This document shows positions 53,241-63,938 of a stretch of 64,000 nucleotides of DNA, piece by piece. The stretch is from Prorocentrum cordatum (Eukaryota; Sar; Dinophyceae; Prorocentrales; Prorocentraceae). The first letter of the stretch is position 1; each line of letters begins with the position of its first letter. The notes under the pieces are model-generated. The model had not been told where the DNA came from, searched no databases, and saw only the letters and a list, made by a program, of their open reading frames with translations. Location of the stretch: positions 181,416-245,415 of the forward strand of contig CAUYUJ010000192.1 in assembly GCA_963575745.1 (NCBI GenBank), read 5' to 3'. The translations under genes and the position numbers were made by a program.

Positions 53241-53645
53241 AGAATATGTGTACGAATTCCAAAGTCCCCCTTTCTTCCATGTTTCCTAAACTTCCGTCTT
53301 CCCCTCCACTTCCAATATCATACAACATACAGCGTTCTTCATGTCCGCTTTGTTCACGCAGCCGCGCGGCCTCCCGCTCGTACACCTCTCCGGCACGCCC
53401 GCGAAGTACTTCAAGCTCCGAGAAGCTCTTTCTTTGCCCAATCCCCGATTCCTCGCCTCCCGCGTTCCGTCGTGCATCAACTCGCTCCCGGCGCGTCCCT
53501 CCCGTTGCCCCACTGGCGCCTTCACGCCTGCTTCGGCTCGCTGGCGCCCGCGGAACTCCAAAGGTGTCCTTACCTCCCCCCCTGACATCTATAGCACAGA
53601 AACGGGCCCCTGACCCTGGTGCCTTCCCCCAGGACGGGCCCTTCT

Positions 53646-53822
53646 TCCTAGGCTTAAGTCGGGCGTGTCTCCCTACAGGGGGATTTTCGACGAAAAATAA
53701 AAAATCTGAAAAATGCTCCCAAATTGTCAAAAAAAATGCTAACATCAAATCCCCACACTATTTTCTAACTATTTTTGAATATCCCCCCTGTATAGAGGGA
53801 CAGGCTCGACTTCATCCTGGGC
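53646..53822 (+). mobile_element. Foldback family B, copy B2
   Basis: The left CCTAGGCTTAAGTCGGGCGT and TCTCCCTACAGGGGGAT are mirrored on the right by ATCCCCCCTGTATAGAGGGA and CAGGCTCGACTTCATCCTGG. The interior is strongly AT-rich. Terminal repeats are about 40 bp. Confidence 0.75.
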
Positions 53823-54150
53823 CGCCTCCTGCCTGTCCCGGAACCCGTGGACCGCCCCGAGGGCCCAAGACACGGCGAGAGGAGCCTCGGGGCCCGCTGC
53901 CCTCGGGACCCCCGCCCCCCCCCCGTGGCGGACTTTCCCCTCCACATGGCCTCCGTCGGCGGGCCCCCCCCCCGCGGACGCGCCCCGCCTGCTGCGGCGG
54001 CCGCCCGGGCGAGCCCCGCGCGGCGCGCGGCGGCGCGAGCGGCCGCGGCGGCGCGGGCGGCCCCGAGGCGCCGCACCCGTGCGCCTCCTGCAGGGCGCGC
54101 CAGTGCCCCGCCTGGGCGGCTGCGGGCGCGCGGGTCCCACGCAGGCGACA

Positions 54151-54282
54151 CCTGGCCATCGCTCGGAGGTCCGTTCCCTGTTTTTTTTTGGTTTCGTGCG
54201 TGGTTTTTTCGCCAAGTGATCAAGGATGCTCCTCGATGGTCCTCGCCGAACGAAAAATGCACACGTCCGAGCGATGCCAAGA
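54151..54282 (-). mobile_element. Foldback family C, copy C4 (reverse)
   Basis: CCATCGCTCGGAGGTCCGTT at the left is mirrored by ACACGTCCGAGCGATGCCAA at the right. The interior CCTCGATGGTCCTCGCCGA is the reverse of C3's. From 53,823 to 54,150 and from 54,283 to 54,927 no gene is seen. Confidence 0.65.
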
Positions 54283-54927
54283 CACCTTTCACTCCCGGAG
54301 CTCCTGGCGGCTCCGCTGCTTCGAGCCGGGAACCGTGGCGTTCCATGTCGGGCCCCGGGGCCCCTTCACATCGACCCGGCTCGAGAAACGACCAGAAAGA
54401 TGGGGTCCAGTGGTCCGGTCGTGGTTTTTACAACGATGCTGAATCTGCTGCAACGTCAGATCTCAGGGCTGGTTGACCGAATGGCGCAGGCCAGCCTCGT
54501 CTCTCTCTAGCTTCAGACAAGCCTGGAGGACGACGAGCGAGCGAGGGAGAAGGGGAGGACACCGAGGCCGATCGGGGGAGCAGCGACAACCCAAGGGCGC
54601 GGAGACGACAACGCGGGAGGAGGGAGAAAGCAGGGGAGGCGACCCTTTCCTATGTTTGGTTGGCAAATGTCCAGGGAGGTGTTTGCCAAATTCTGGCCTC
54701 CCGGCCGGCCCTCGGCAGGCCTCCCTGGGCCGTCACAAGAACACCGGGACCGAGAAGCTGGTGCTCGGGAAGGGGTCCACTAGACGTCCGGGGAGCCGCG
54801 CTGGGAAACAGTCGCGACGTGGGGCGCCTGGAGCGCACCGTCACCATCGTGCCTGAGCTCTGGCATGGTGCCACCAGCCACCCTGGGGCCCAGGAAGGCC
54901 CTGGCCAGGCACGGTGGTGGTGCACCT

Positions 54928-55021
54928 CCTCCTCCTCCTCCTCCTCGTCCTCGTCGTCCTCCTCCTCCTCCTCCTCCTCGTCCTCGTCGTCCTCCTCCTC
55001 CTCGTCCTCCTCCTCCTCCTG
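54928..55021 (+). repeat. CCT/CGT microsatellite
   Basis: CTCCTC runs with CGTCCTCGTCGTC insertions. From 55,022 to 55,794 no gene is recognised. A dense palindrome GCAGGATCCTGC with further overlapping units lies at 55,732-55,762. Confidence 0.9.
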
Positions 55022-55794
55022 CATGCCTCCTGCGGACAGGAGAGCCGCCGCCGTCGCCGCCGCCGTCATGAAAGATGGGAGGCATCGATGTGCTCTTGGG
55101 CGGTGCTGAGCCATTTTTTAGGGGGGGGGTAGACATGCGCGTTCCACGACTCGCAAAGTAACTCTTCGCAAATGGTCTGGATCCGCCGCGGGGGATCTAC
55201 GAAAAACTAAGTCGATGCAGACATGCTTTTTCGGACGTTTGCGAGTGGGCGCTTTCCGAGTAGTGGAACGCGCTCGGTGAGAGGGAGAAACCGCTCCTCG
55301 ATGCGGATGATCGACAATGTGCCGGAGCTGGGGACGATCCCGAGCACAGAGATTCTGGAGGCGGCGCACGGGAAACGACGGACAACTAACCCATCCCTAA
55401 TACGGCAGGCTCGTGTTGTGACGACCCTGGCGTTGGTTTCTGACACCGTGTGGATTGTTCAACCTTGAGCGATCGGCGGCTTCCGATCGCCCGATCGTTC
55501 CATGTATGCCGATTCTGGACAACAAGCGGCGCTCAACCTCGAACGCCCGCGGCGGGGACGCCGCCGGTCGACACGACGCGGACCTACCGTGCGGAGGTAT
55601 CGCCAAGGAATCGCCAAGGATGCTGGGTCTTTTTAGGGGGCCTCCTGGAGCGTTCTGGTCGCCTCATGGACGGCCTCCAGGTTTGGGGACGCACTGACCT
55701 GGGTCAATGCAAACCCAGGTTAGTCAGGCCCTGCAGGATCCTGCAAGATCCTGCAGGATCCTGGCCCGCCCGACAATAGGTGGCGGCGCGCACA

Positions 55795-55940
55795 AGAGGA
55801 CATAGGGAGAGGGGGGAAGGCCTCTTGGAAGGACGCCGCTTCCGGGAAGGCGCTGGCCGTACGTCTGCAGACGAGGCCCGCACTCTCTGAGAAGCAGGGG
55901 TGCTTCTAGGAAGCCCCCCCCTTTCCCCCACACCCCCCTT
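55795..55940 (+). mobile_element. Foldback family E, copy E3
   Basis: GAGAGGGGGGAAGGCCTCTT at the left is mirrored by AAGCCCCCCCCTTTCCCCC at the right. AGAAGCAGGGGTGCTTCT is shared exactly with E2. Confidence 0.6.
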
Positions 55941-55954
55941 CGGCTACATACGCA

Positions 55955-56120
55955 AGAGTGACCCAGGGTAAGAGTGACCTTTGGTGCGCGGCTTTTTTGG
56001 GGGGCCGCGGGGGGACCGAACCTGGGCGCGCAAGCGGCTGCCACTGTCTCGTTCTCAGCCATCCGGGGACCCATCCGTGCCCGCACCAAAAAGGTCACTC
56101 CTGCGAGAGGTCACCCTTAT
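55955..56120 (+). mobile_element. Foldback S
   Basis: AAGAGTGACCTTTGGTGCG at the left is mirrored by CGCACCAAAAAGGTCACTCC at the right, followed by a second pair of GGTGACC/GTGACCC words. Only one copy was seen. Confidence 0.55.
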
Positions 56121-56214
56121 ACGTCTCGTCGACCCCTTTCTGAGAGCGCGCCCGACTCTTCCCCCAGGGAGACGCGCGGGAGGCTCCGGGAGACCTTGCC
56201 ATCGCCGGCCCTGC

Positions 56215-56395
56215 TACAGTCGGGGCGCTGACCTAAGGAACCCTAAACAAGGAACGAGGCCCCTGTTTCCCTTACCTTAAAACTTCGATTCCCCATGGAA
56301 AACCTAAGGAAAACCCGAGGCAAACTGTAAAACAATCAAGGAACACCGAGGCCCTCCCCAACGAACAGGGTTCCTTAATCAGCGCCCCGACTGTA
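56215..56395 (+). mobile_element. Foldback T, well-preserved terminal repeats
   Basis: TACAGTCGGGGCGCTGA at 56,215-56,231 is the exact complement of TCAGCGCCCCGACTGTA at 56,379-56,395. The pairing continues inwards with TAAGGAACCCT and AGGGTTCCTTA. Total length is 181 bp and the interior is AT-richer. It appears to be the least decayed foldback in the window. From 56,396 to 56,685 only short CA and AAATA runs are seen. Confidence 0.75.
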
Positions 56396-56689
56396 CGCAC
56401 GCAGGATCGCGCCCTCCACACCCGCAGCCCGCCTTGCTGCACGAGCACCCGCCCGACCGGGCGGTCCCCCTTCTGTACAGGGGCCCCAGAACACACAAAT
56501 AAAAAAACACACACACACACAAATAAAAAGAATCCCCATATTTTCTCATATTTTCGCATCTTTTCCTGGGGATCGACGGTTCATTGTGTCTGTGTGTTTT
56601 TTCCCTCCTGATTTTTGGGGAGGCCACGCGACGGCGCGACGCCTCCCTGCCAGCACGCTCGCGCACCTCGAACGGGGGGCTCAAGGTCC

Positions 56690-56900
56690 GAGGCCCGAGG
56701 CTCGAGATCGAGGCTCGAGGCGCTCCAGCCTCGGGGGCTCGAGGCCGCAGGCCCGATCGAGGGATCGAGGGCTCGAGGCTCGAGGCTCGGGGCTCGAGGC
56801 TCGAGGCCGGAGGCTCGGCCGAGGCTCGCGAGGCTCGCGAGGCTCTCGGGGCTCTCGAGGCTCCCTCGAGGCTCCCGAGGCTCGGGGCCCGAGTGCCGCT
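56690..56900 (+). repeat. CGAGGCTCG short-unit repeat
   Basis: Reiterated GGCTCGAGGCTCGAGG words in variable spacing keep four frames open. No gene. Confidence 0.8.
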
Positions 56901-56991
56901 CGAGGCCCGTGGCAGTTCGAGGGCCCCCCCCCCCCACAGGCACGCACCGCAAGGGGGGGGGGGGGGCTCCCCGCACGCACCATGCTGCACT

Positions 56992-57140
56992 CAGGGCTAA
57001 GCCTAAACGGTGCTTTTCCTTTTCGTTTTGTTTTTCGTTGTCCTTCGCTGTTGTCTCGAACCCGCCTTTCCCGCAAAGCGACGTCGACACGAGAACGGCC
57101 CACGAAATCGCCAAACACACACCGTTGAGGTCCAGCCCTG
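56992..57140 (+). mobile_element. Foldback family D, copy D3 with 9-bp duplication
   Basis: CAGGGCTAAGCCTAAACGGT at the left is mirrored by ACCGTTGAGGTCCAGCCCTG at the right. TGCTGCACT lies immediately before the element (56,983-56,991) and immediately after it (57,141-57,149). That fits a 9-bp target-site duplication. B3 begins at the right-hand copy. Confidence 0.75.
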
Positions 57141-57147
57141 TGCTGCA

Positions 57148-57325
57148 CTCAGGATGAGGTCGGGCATGTCCTCCTGAAGGCGGATTTTGAGAGAAAGCTC
57201 AAAAACAATGATCAGCAAAAACCGAGAAACCAAAAAGAGCCCCCCAAAATGGCCACCAGACCCGTGTTTGACTGTCCTTGGGGTACTCCTCCTGTCGAGG
57301 GACACGCACGACTTAAACTTAGGAG
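57148..57325 (+). mobile_element. Foldback family B, copy B3
   Basis: CTCAGGATGAGGTCGGGCAT and GTCCTCCTGAAGGCGGATTT at the left are mirrored by CTCCTCCTGTCGAGGGACAC and GCACGACTTAAACTTAGGAG at the right. The interior is AT-rich. Confidence 0.7.
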
Positions 57326-57499
57326 CGGAACTGGAAAAGACCCGCCGAGGGCGCGGACTCTTTTGTGCTGGGCTGTGCCTTCCCGAGCGGCCCGGGCCCG
57401 GGCCACCGCGTTGGACCCCGGGCGACCAGCCCCGGGTCTCCTGACGCCCCCCCCCTCCCCCCCCGGCCTCAGCAACGCCGCGGCCCAATATCTGGCAAG

Positions 57500-57650
57500 G
57501 GGCATGGATCGACCTAAACCGTGCTGTTCGTGTTCGTTCTGTTTTCATGATCCCTCGTTTTGTGTGTCTCCAATCCGCCCTCGCTGTAAAACGAGATCGA
57601 AACGAAAACGGCCCATCGGACGTCCGATTGGACGGCGCAGCGTGGGCCCC
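57500..57650 (+). mobile_element. Foldback family D, diverged copy D4
   Basis: GACCTAAACCGTGCTGTTCG and GTCTCCAATCCGCC, then ACGAAAACGGCCCA, follow D3's order. The right terminal arm has diverged or been replaced. A short family R piece lies at 57,735-57,775. Confidence 0.55.
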
Positions 57651-57949
57651 GTGGGGGGGCCGGGGCGCGAGGCCCCTGCAGAGCCGTGGCCTGGCCACGC
57701 CCACCTCGGGGAGGAAAAAGGAGCCGTACAGCCGACCCTTATCAGAAGGATGGACGGTACAGGGCAGTTTTTAATACATGGGATGTTTAAGGATATTGGG
57801 TTTTTAATACTGATTACTTTATGAATGAATTTATGCATGGACTCGTCGTTGTTTTTAATACTAAATCCCAGCATTTTTAAGACATGATCCGCACGCGGAG
57901 CATGTACAAGTGGTACGTGTGCCATGGCTCTGGCACACAAAGGAAGGGG

Positions 57950-58560
57950 GGGGGGAGGAGGTGGAGGAGGGGGGAAGAGGGGGCAATACATCGCCCCTCG
58001 GGGCCCAGCAACGGTGCCCTAATCCCAAGTGTGTGTGTGGGGGGGGGGGGGGGGGAGGTGGCGCGCGTCGCGACGCGGCATGAAGCGCTCGGAGCGGAGA
58101 GGGGCACGGGGCGGAGATCCCACTGGGGAGCTGGGGGCGCGGAGAGAAGGGGGGGGGGCAGGTGGCGTGCGTCGCGACGCGGAATAAAATGGTCGGGGCG
58201 GAGGGGGCACTGGGCGGGGCATGGGGCAGAGTGCCACGGGGGGGGGGGGTCCGACTGGGGCGCTGGGAGCGGGAAGGGAGGGGGGGGGGAGGTGGCGCGC
58301 GTCGCGACGCGGATTGAAACTGTCGGGGCGGGGGGCACGGGGCGGAGCCCCCGCTGGGGCGCTGGAGGGAGGTGGGGCAAGCGGTGTGCGTCGCGAGGCG
58401 GAATAAAGCGTTCGTGGCGGAGGGGGCAGTGGGCGGGGCTCCCCGCTGGGGCGCTGGGGGCGCGGGGGGGCTCGGGGCAGAGAGCCGCGGCGCGGGGCCC
58501 CGCTCTGGCGCTCGGGGGCGAGGGAGGGGGGGGGGGGGGTGCGACGCGGAATAAAATGTT
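57950..58560 (+). repeat. Array of GTCGCGACGCGGAATAAA units
   Basis: The palindromic word CGTCGCGACG with GCGGAATAAA-like sequence recurs at about 58,066, 58,169, 58,300, 58,388 and 58,540. Between them are G-runs, GGCGCTGGGGGCG and GGGGCACGGGGCGGAG. Unit length is about 90-150 bp. Long open frames are repeat-derived. Confidence 0.8.
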
Positions 58561-58591
58561 CGGAGCTCTAGACACCCTGTGCAAGAGAATA

Positions 58592-58765
58592 AAAAACGGC
58601 ACTGTACAGCCAACCCGCATCAGAAGGATGGACGGTAAGGATGCAAGGGCCTCGGAAGCCCGTTTCGAAGCTCCTCGAGCGGGGCGCGGCCAACGAACGT
58701 GGCCAAGCCTGGACCGAGGAGGCGAGGATGCGAGGGTACCCCCTTGGGAAGGTCGCTCATCCCGA
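58592..58765 (-). repeat. Family R dispersed repeat, copy 2 (reverse)
   Basis: Reverse complement match to 117-275, including CGAGCGGGGCGCGGCCAACG and the TCAGAAGGATGGACGGTA side also found at 57,738. No gene. Confidence 0.65.
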
Positions 58766-58974
58766 CTGCGCGAGTCGACTGTATCAGCCACACCCCTGAG
58801 GCAGCAGCGCAACATGCCTCCGGACGGACACGAAAAGAAGGACAACACGCGCGCACGGGCTCTCCCACCGGCGGCGCTCCACGGATGCTCCTTCTCCCTC
58901 CCGGCCACATTCGCATGGGGGAGACGGGTCCTGAGGGACACGGGTCCTGGACCCTGGAGGAAGAGAAGGGGCAT

Positions 58975-59780
58975 GAGGAGGAGGAGGAGGAGGAGGAGGA
59001 GGAGGAGGAGGAGGAGGAGGAAAGGATGACGTGAGGGACGACGATGACGACGGCCAGGCGCAGAGGAAGAGAAGGGGAGGAGGGGGATCTCGATACTGCT
59101 TCGATTTCCATGTAGTTGCCAGCAAGTGATCCGCTGCCTCCTGGGCTAGCCCAAAAGGAGCCCCACGGACTCAGGACACGTCCTCAAAGATGTCGCCAAA
59201 CATGCTCGGATTCATTATGTACGTGGAGCTGTACAGGTCGTTGATCCATCTCCTGGGGGTAACCAAAGGCACCGACACCGACACTCCCTGGACCTCTCCA
59301 CGGATGCGCTCTGACAATGATCCTGAGGTGCACGGTTTCCCCCGGGGCCGTAGGCGACCCGAGGAGGAAGAGGAGGAGGAGGTGGTGGAGGAGGAGGAGG
59401 AGGAGGAGGAGGAGGAGGAGGAGGAGAGGAGGAGGAGGAGGGGAGGGGAGGGAGGGGGAGGAAGAGGGGAGGAGGAGATGAGGAGAGGAGGAGGGAGGAG
59501 GAGGAGGAGGAGGCCAGGAGGAGGAGGCAACGAGATGGCCCAGGAGGCCCCCTCTGGCCTCGGCCCGTAGGTCTTAGGCACCATGCCAGAGGAGGAGGAG
59601 GAGGAGGAGGAGGAGGAGGAGGAGGAGGGAGGACGAGGAGGAGGAAAGGAGGAGGAGGAGGAGGAGAGGAGGAGGAGGAGGAGGAGGAGGAGGAGGGAGA
59701 AGGAGAGGGAGGAGGAGGAGGAGGAGGAGGAGGAGGAGGAGGAGGAGGGAGGAGGAGGCGGAGGAGGACGGGCCGCCTAA
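58975..59780 (+). repeat. GGA microsatellites
   Basis: GGA runs at 58,975-59,022, 59,361-59,525 and 59,589-59,768, separated by non-repetitive DNA without a recognised gene. From 59,781 to 60,355 nothing is recognised. Confidence 0.9.
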
Positions 59781-60355
59781 GCCCTTCGGAGAAACCCTCC
59801 ATCCTGAGGTAGATCCGACCTGTGGAGGCGCATGCCCGCGGAGACAGGCCCCCCAAAAGGGGAACGGGGGCCAGGCGGTTCGGCTCGAGGGTGCGCACAG
59901 GCAGCTCCCCGAGGTGGCCTCGGGCACGCCTCTCGAATCGTCTGGGACGGTCCAAGCACCCCCGAACCCTTTGGGCGCGGAGCGCCGGGTGTATTGAGAC
60001 CGCCCAGGACCACCTGGGGGGCCCGTGGGCCCGCTGGGGATACCGCGGGGGGCTGCCCGCGCGCAGCCTCACGCCCCTGCCAACAGGGATGGTCATGTTT
60101 TCTGCACCTCTTCCAAGGTCCATGCTGGTCAATTGTCTTCCATCGTGAATGCATGTTTGACGGCCGCGCGGCTCGAAACGGACCCCAGACCTCGAAAACT
60201 ATAAAAAAACACTGATCCTCGAGTTCCCTCCTCCCTGGTATCGGCATATTTCCCCATAACCGCATAATGGCATTTTTGTTGTTACTCCGACCGTGTCGAC
60301 TCCTCACGCAGAGTCACACTCAGGGTCACTACTTAGGTTATGCTAGGTGTTGATG

Positions 60356-60820
60356 AGAAGAATGATGATGGTGGTGATGGTGATGGTGGTACTGGTCGTG
60401 GTAATGATGATGCTGCTGATGATGACGATGATGATGATGGTGATGATGATGGTGATGATGATGCTGGTGGGTGATGCCACTCTTGGTAGATGAGGACGAT
60501 GATTATGTTGATGATGCTGATGAAGGTGACGATGATGATAATGCTGCTGATGATGATGGTCAAACTTATGATAGTGATAATGACGATAAGTATGATGGTG
60601 ATGCTGATGGTGATGGCTGTGAAGATGATGACGACGAGGGCAATACTGGTAATAATGATGGTGATGCTTATGATGATGCTGATTCAGATGATGACGGCGA
60701 AGATGCTGATGCTGATGATGAAGATGCTGATAATGCTGATTACCAGGATGCTGATGATGATGTTGATGCTGCTAGTGATGGCGTTCGTCATGGTGATGAT
60801 GCTGATGCTTATGATGATGA
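60356..60820 (+). repeat. GAT/ATG microsatellite, left block
   Basis: GATGATG-rich DNA with GCT and GTT variants. The open frames (Asp-rich, Met-rich) are repeat-derived. Confidence 0.9.
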
Positions 60821-61275
60821 TCGGAGGTTGGGGGGTGAGATCGCAGTGTAACGGAGTCCCCCCACTCAGAAATCGAGTTTCGAGTTCGTGCTCGTGCCGT
60901 GCGTGCGGGCGAGGCGAAGCTGCGTGGGCCAGCGAGGAATTCATTCTGCTATCGCTAGGGGTCCGGCAACACAAATGGTTCCCCTCCCCGGTGTTGTCAA
61001 GCGGTGGCCCGCATTGTCCCGTCGGTTGCCCGCCGGTTGCTCATCACGGTTGCTCATCATGGTTGCTCATCATTGTCCCGCCAGTTGCTCATCATGGTTC
61101 TCATCATTGTCCCGCCGGTTGCTCATCATGGTTGCTCATCATTGTCCTGCCGGTTGCTCATGATGGTTGCTCATCATGGTTGCTCATGAGTTGTCGTCAT
61201 GAGCCACCCCCCTCCCCCCACCCCCCCACAACCTCCTTATCACCCGCAGGGTGGTCGTATAGGTAAATATTATAC
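60821..61275 (+). repeat. J2-array-K2 composite
   Basis: J2 (60,821-60,945) has TCGGAGGTTGGGGGGTGAGA and GTGCGTGCGGGCGAGGCGAA, as in J1. Then come ACAAATGGTT and AAGCGGTGGC, related to the inner edge of the 18-kb array. A tandem array of GGTTGCTCATCATTGTCCCG-like units covers 61,028-61,195. K2 (61,204-61,275, reverse) has AACCTCCTTATCACCCG and GTGGTCGTATAG. The order and orientation are the mirror image of the 16.9-18.5 kb locus. Confidence 0.75.
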
Positions 61276-61680
61276 TCATGATGGTAGTCGTGTGGATGAT
61301 GATGGCAACAACGATGATAATAATCATGATGATGCTGCTGATGATGATGATCATGACGATTGTGGTAATGATGTTGATCATGATGACGCAAGTCATGATG
61401 ATGAGGATGACGATGATAATGATAGTAGCGATGTTGGTGGATGATGATGATAGTGAGGATGGTGATGGTGGATGGGTATGATGATGATGCTGATGAGTAT
61501 GATGGTGAGGAGGATGATGATGAGGATGATGATGACATGGTGATGGGGATTGTGATGATATGATGATGGTGATGATCATGATGATGATAAAGATGGTGAT
61601 GATGATGATGATGGTGCTGCTGCTGCTGCTGCTGATGATGATGATGAAGATGATGATGATGACGGGGAAAAGTTTGAGGA
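61276..61680 (+). repeat. GAT/ATG microsatellite, right block
   Basis: The GATGATG-rich DNA resumes directly after K2, so the composite interrupts or is nested in one microsatellite field. Confidence 0.9.
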
Positions 61681-62440
61681 TGCCTCGGGCGAAGCGCTGG
61701 CTACAACTCACCCAAGGGGGGGGGAAGCCAGGGGGCATCTCACTCCTCCGGTCGCGCCTGGATTGCGGGGATGCCTCGAGCGGCTTGCCCATGTGCATGC
61801 TCAACACCCTCCGCTGTCGGAGCAGATTCTGCGGATGTCTCGGGCGAGGCGCCGGTGTTTGCACCCCAGGGGAGGGCAAATATTGCGAGGATGCCTCGAA
61901 GGGTGTGCGTGTTTTGCTGGCCATGCTCGTCTGCAGCCAAAGCAGGTTCTCAGGAAATGTCGGGCGACGCGCTGGTTTCGACACGCCCAAGGGAGAGCCG
62001 CCAGGGGGTATCTCACTCCTCCGTTCGCGCACAGATGGCGGAGATGTCTCGAGCGGTTTGCCTGTTTGCATGCTCAATGTCCTCTGCTTTCGGAGCATAT
62101 GCTGAGGAGGTCTCGGGCGAGGCGCTGGCTTTCACACCCCAGGGGGTGCCCAGATTGCGTGGATGTCTCGAGCGGTGTGCGAGCGGTTTGCCTGTTTCCT
62201 GATCCAGGATTCTCAGCTTTCGAGGCAAATGTGGAGGACGTCTGGGGCGAGGCGGGGGGACGCATGCGGACCCTGCCGCGGGGGCCATCGGTGGAGCTCC
62301 CTATGGGGCCACGATTATCGTGAGGGGCGTGCCGAAATGGGCGGTAATGATCGACCCCAGGGGGGCACAGATTGCGAGGATATCTCGAGCGGTTTGCCTG
62401 TTTTGGTGGTCGGACTCGTTAGTCTCGGGCGAGGCGCTGG
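61680..62440 (+). repeat. 120/150-bp tandem array (TCTCGAGCGGTTTGCC units)
   Basis: TCGAGCGG.TTGCC words recur at about 61,775, 61,896, 62,048, 62,168 and 62,385. Each is preceded by GAGGATGTC and followed by CTCGGGCGAGGCGCTGG. Longer units contain an extra CAGGGGGCATCTCACTCC block. Frames on both strands are open and repetitive. No family is recognised. Confidence 0.8.
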
Positions 62441-63375
62441 CCCAGGAGGCGCCAGGAGGCAGCAGGAGGCCCCAGGAGGCCCCAGAGAGCTCCAGGAGCC
62501 TGGAGGCCCCAGGAGGCATCAGGAGAGGAGGCCCGGCTCCAATCCTACATTAACGTATGTTCCTATAGATTGGGCTTCACGAATCCTTGGTGATTTTCGC
62601 ATGTACCAACACACATATCTATATATATATATATACTGCCCCTGTCTTGTGGCCCCGACCTTCCATGTTTTCCAAATGTTCCTGTAGGTTGGGCCTCCGT
62701 TGCCAGGACAAAAAAGTGCCCACAGCCATGGCAGGTAGGCGATGCAACATGGTAACAACCACAACTGCGAAGTGCCCCTGCTTCGGACCCCTCCCCCCCA
62801 GAATTCAAAGTTGAAGTGTCCACATTCTGTCACTGGCCTTTGGCCTACCGCCAAAACCCGTCAACTTCAAATTTAGGGGAAGGGTGGTATACATGTTGGT
62901 CCGACGTTCTTTAATGACTCATTTTTTCTACTTCTCCCAGCGCACGAGATTCGTTTTGTCTTCGTTTCCCAAAGCAAAATGACACCACAGATGTGGAAAA
63001 AGACGCGTCGCAATGTCTTGGCGAGTCACGTGTGGACACTTTCAGCCCACCCACCGTCCCCTGGGGCCCGAATCAGTTGTGTGTTTGACATGTGTTCTGA
63101 TCGCCTGCTCCTCTCCTGTGGCTCCAACCCTGAGTGCTGTGCTAATGCCCCTACACTTTGGGCCTCGCCTTGGGGCGCGCATCCCCCCCAGGAGGCCCCA
63201 GGGAGGCCCCAGGAGGCCCCAGGAGGCCCCAGGAGGCCCCAGGAGGCTCCTGGATGCCACAAGAGGTTCCGGGGGGCACCAGGAAGCCTCAGGACGCCCC
63301 AGGAGGCCCCAGGAGGCACCCGGAGGCCCCAGGAGGCCCCAAGAGGTTCAAGGAGGCCCCAGGAGGCCGCAGGAG
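62441..63375 (+). repeat. CAGGAGGCCC decamer arrays and spacer
   Basis: CAGGAGGCCC units at 62,441-62,530 and 63,185-63,375 (about 20 copies). Both blocks are followed by GGCTCCAATCCTA, in direct orientation, then a TTCCTRTA word. The spacer 62,531-63,184 holds a short AT run and no recognised gene. Confidence 0.8.
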
Positions 63376-63419
63376 TGGCTCCAATCCTAGGCGTTACGCT
63401 TGTTCCTGTAATTAGTGCT

Positions 63420-63615
63420 CCAGTCCAGGAGTGGCCGCAGAGTGCGAGGATGCCTAAGGCGGTTTGCCAGTTTTCGTGGCCAGATTCGTCTGCGTTCAGA
63501 GCAGAGTCGGAGGATCTCTCGGGTGAGGCGCTGGCTTCGACACCGCGCTCATCTTGCGAGGATGTCTCGGGCGGTTCGCCTGGCTCGGTGGCCAGGCTCG
63601 TCTGCGGGACGGGTG
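63420..63615 (+). repeat. Outlying copies of the 61.7-kb tandem unit
   Basis: GAGGATGCCTAAGGCGGTTT and GTGAGGCGCTGGCTTCGACA match the 61,680-62,440 unit. The units lie directly after the decamer array, so both repeat types alternate. From 63,616 to 63,938 only a GT run at 63,663-63,678 is seen. Confidence 0.7.
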
Positions 63616-63938
63616 CACTCCCAGCCGGTCAATGCCCACGCAGCCGGTCAATGCCCACGCCCGTGTGTGTGTGTGTGTTCGAAGCCTCTCGCGCCTGGAC
63701 GCTCACGACGGGACGGTCCATGCAAATAGGTGCACACATGGGGAGCTCCACGCATGCTGGTCGTCTGACCTGTAGTGTCAGAGGCACTGTCTGTGGCCCC
63801 GGTGTTCTACACTGCTGGGCCTGCTCATAGAGCGACTGTAACTTATGTGCGGTCAGGGAGCCCCTGACCTCTCTCACTTCATGGGGAGCCCCACGCCAGG
63901 AACCGTTTGTTTCTCCTCGGACGCTCCCGCTGCCGCAG

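Noticed and set aside
61560-62105. 180-codon frames over the 120/150-bp array as a repeat protein
   Set aside because: Units vary by non-multiples of three and carry stops in neighbouring copies. The frame is not maintained across the array.
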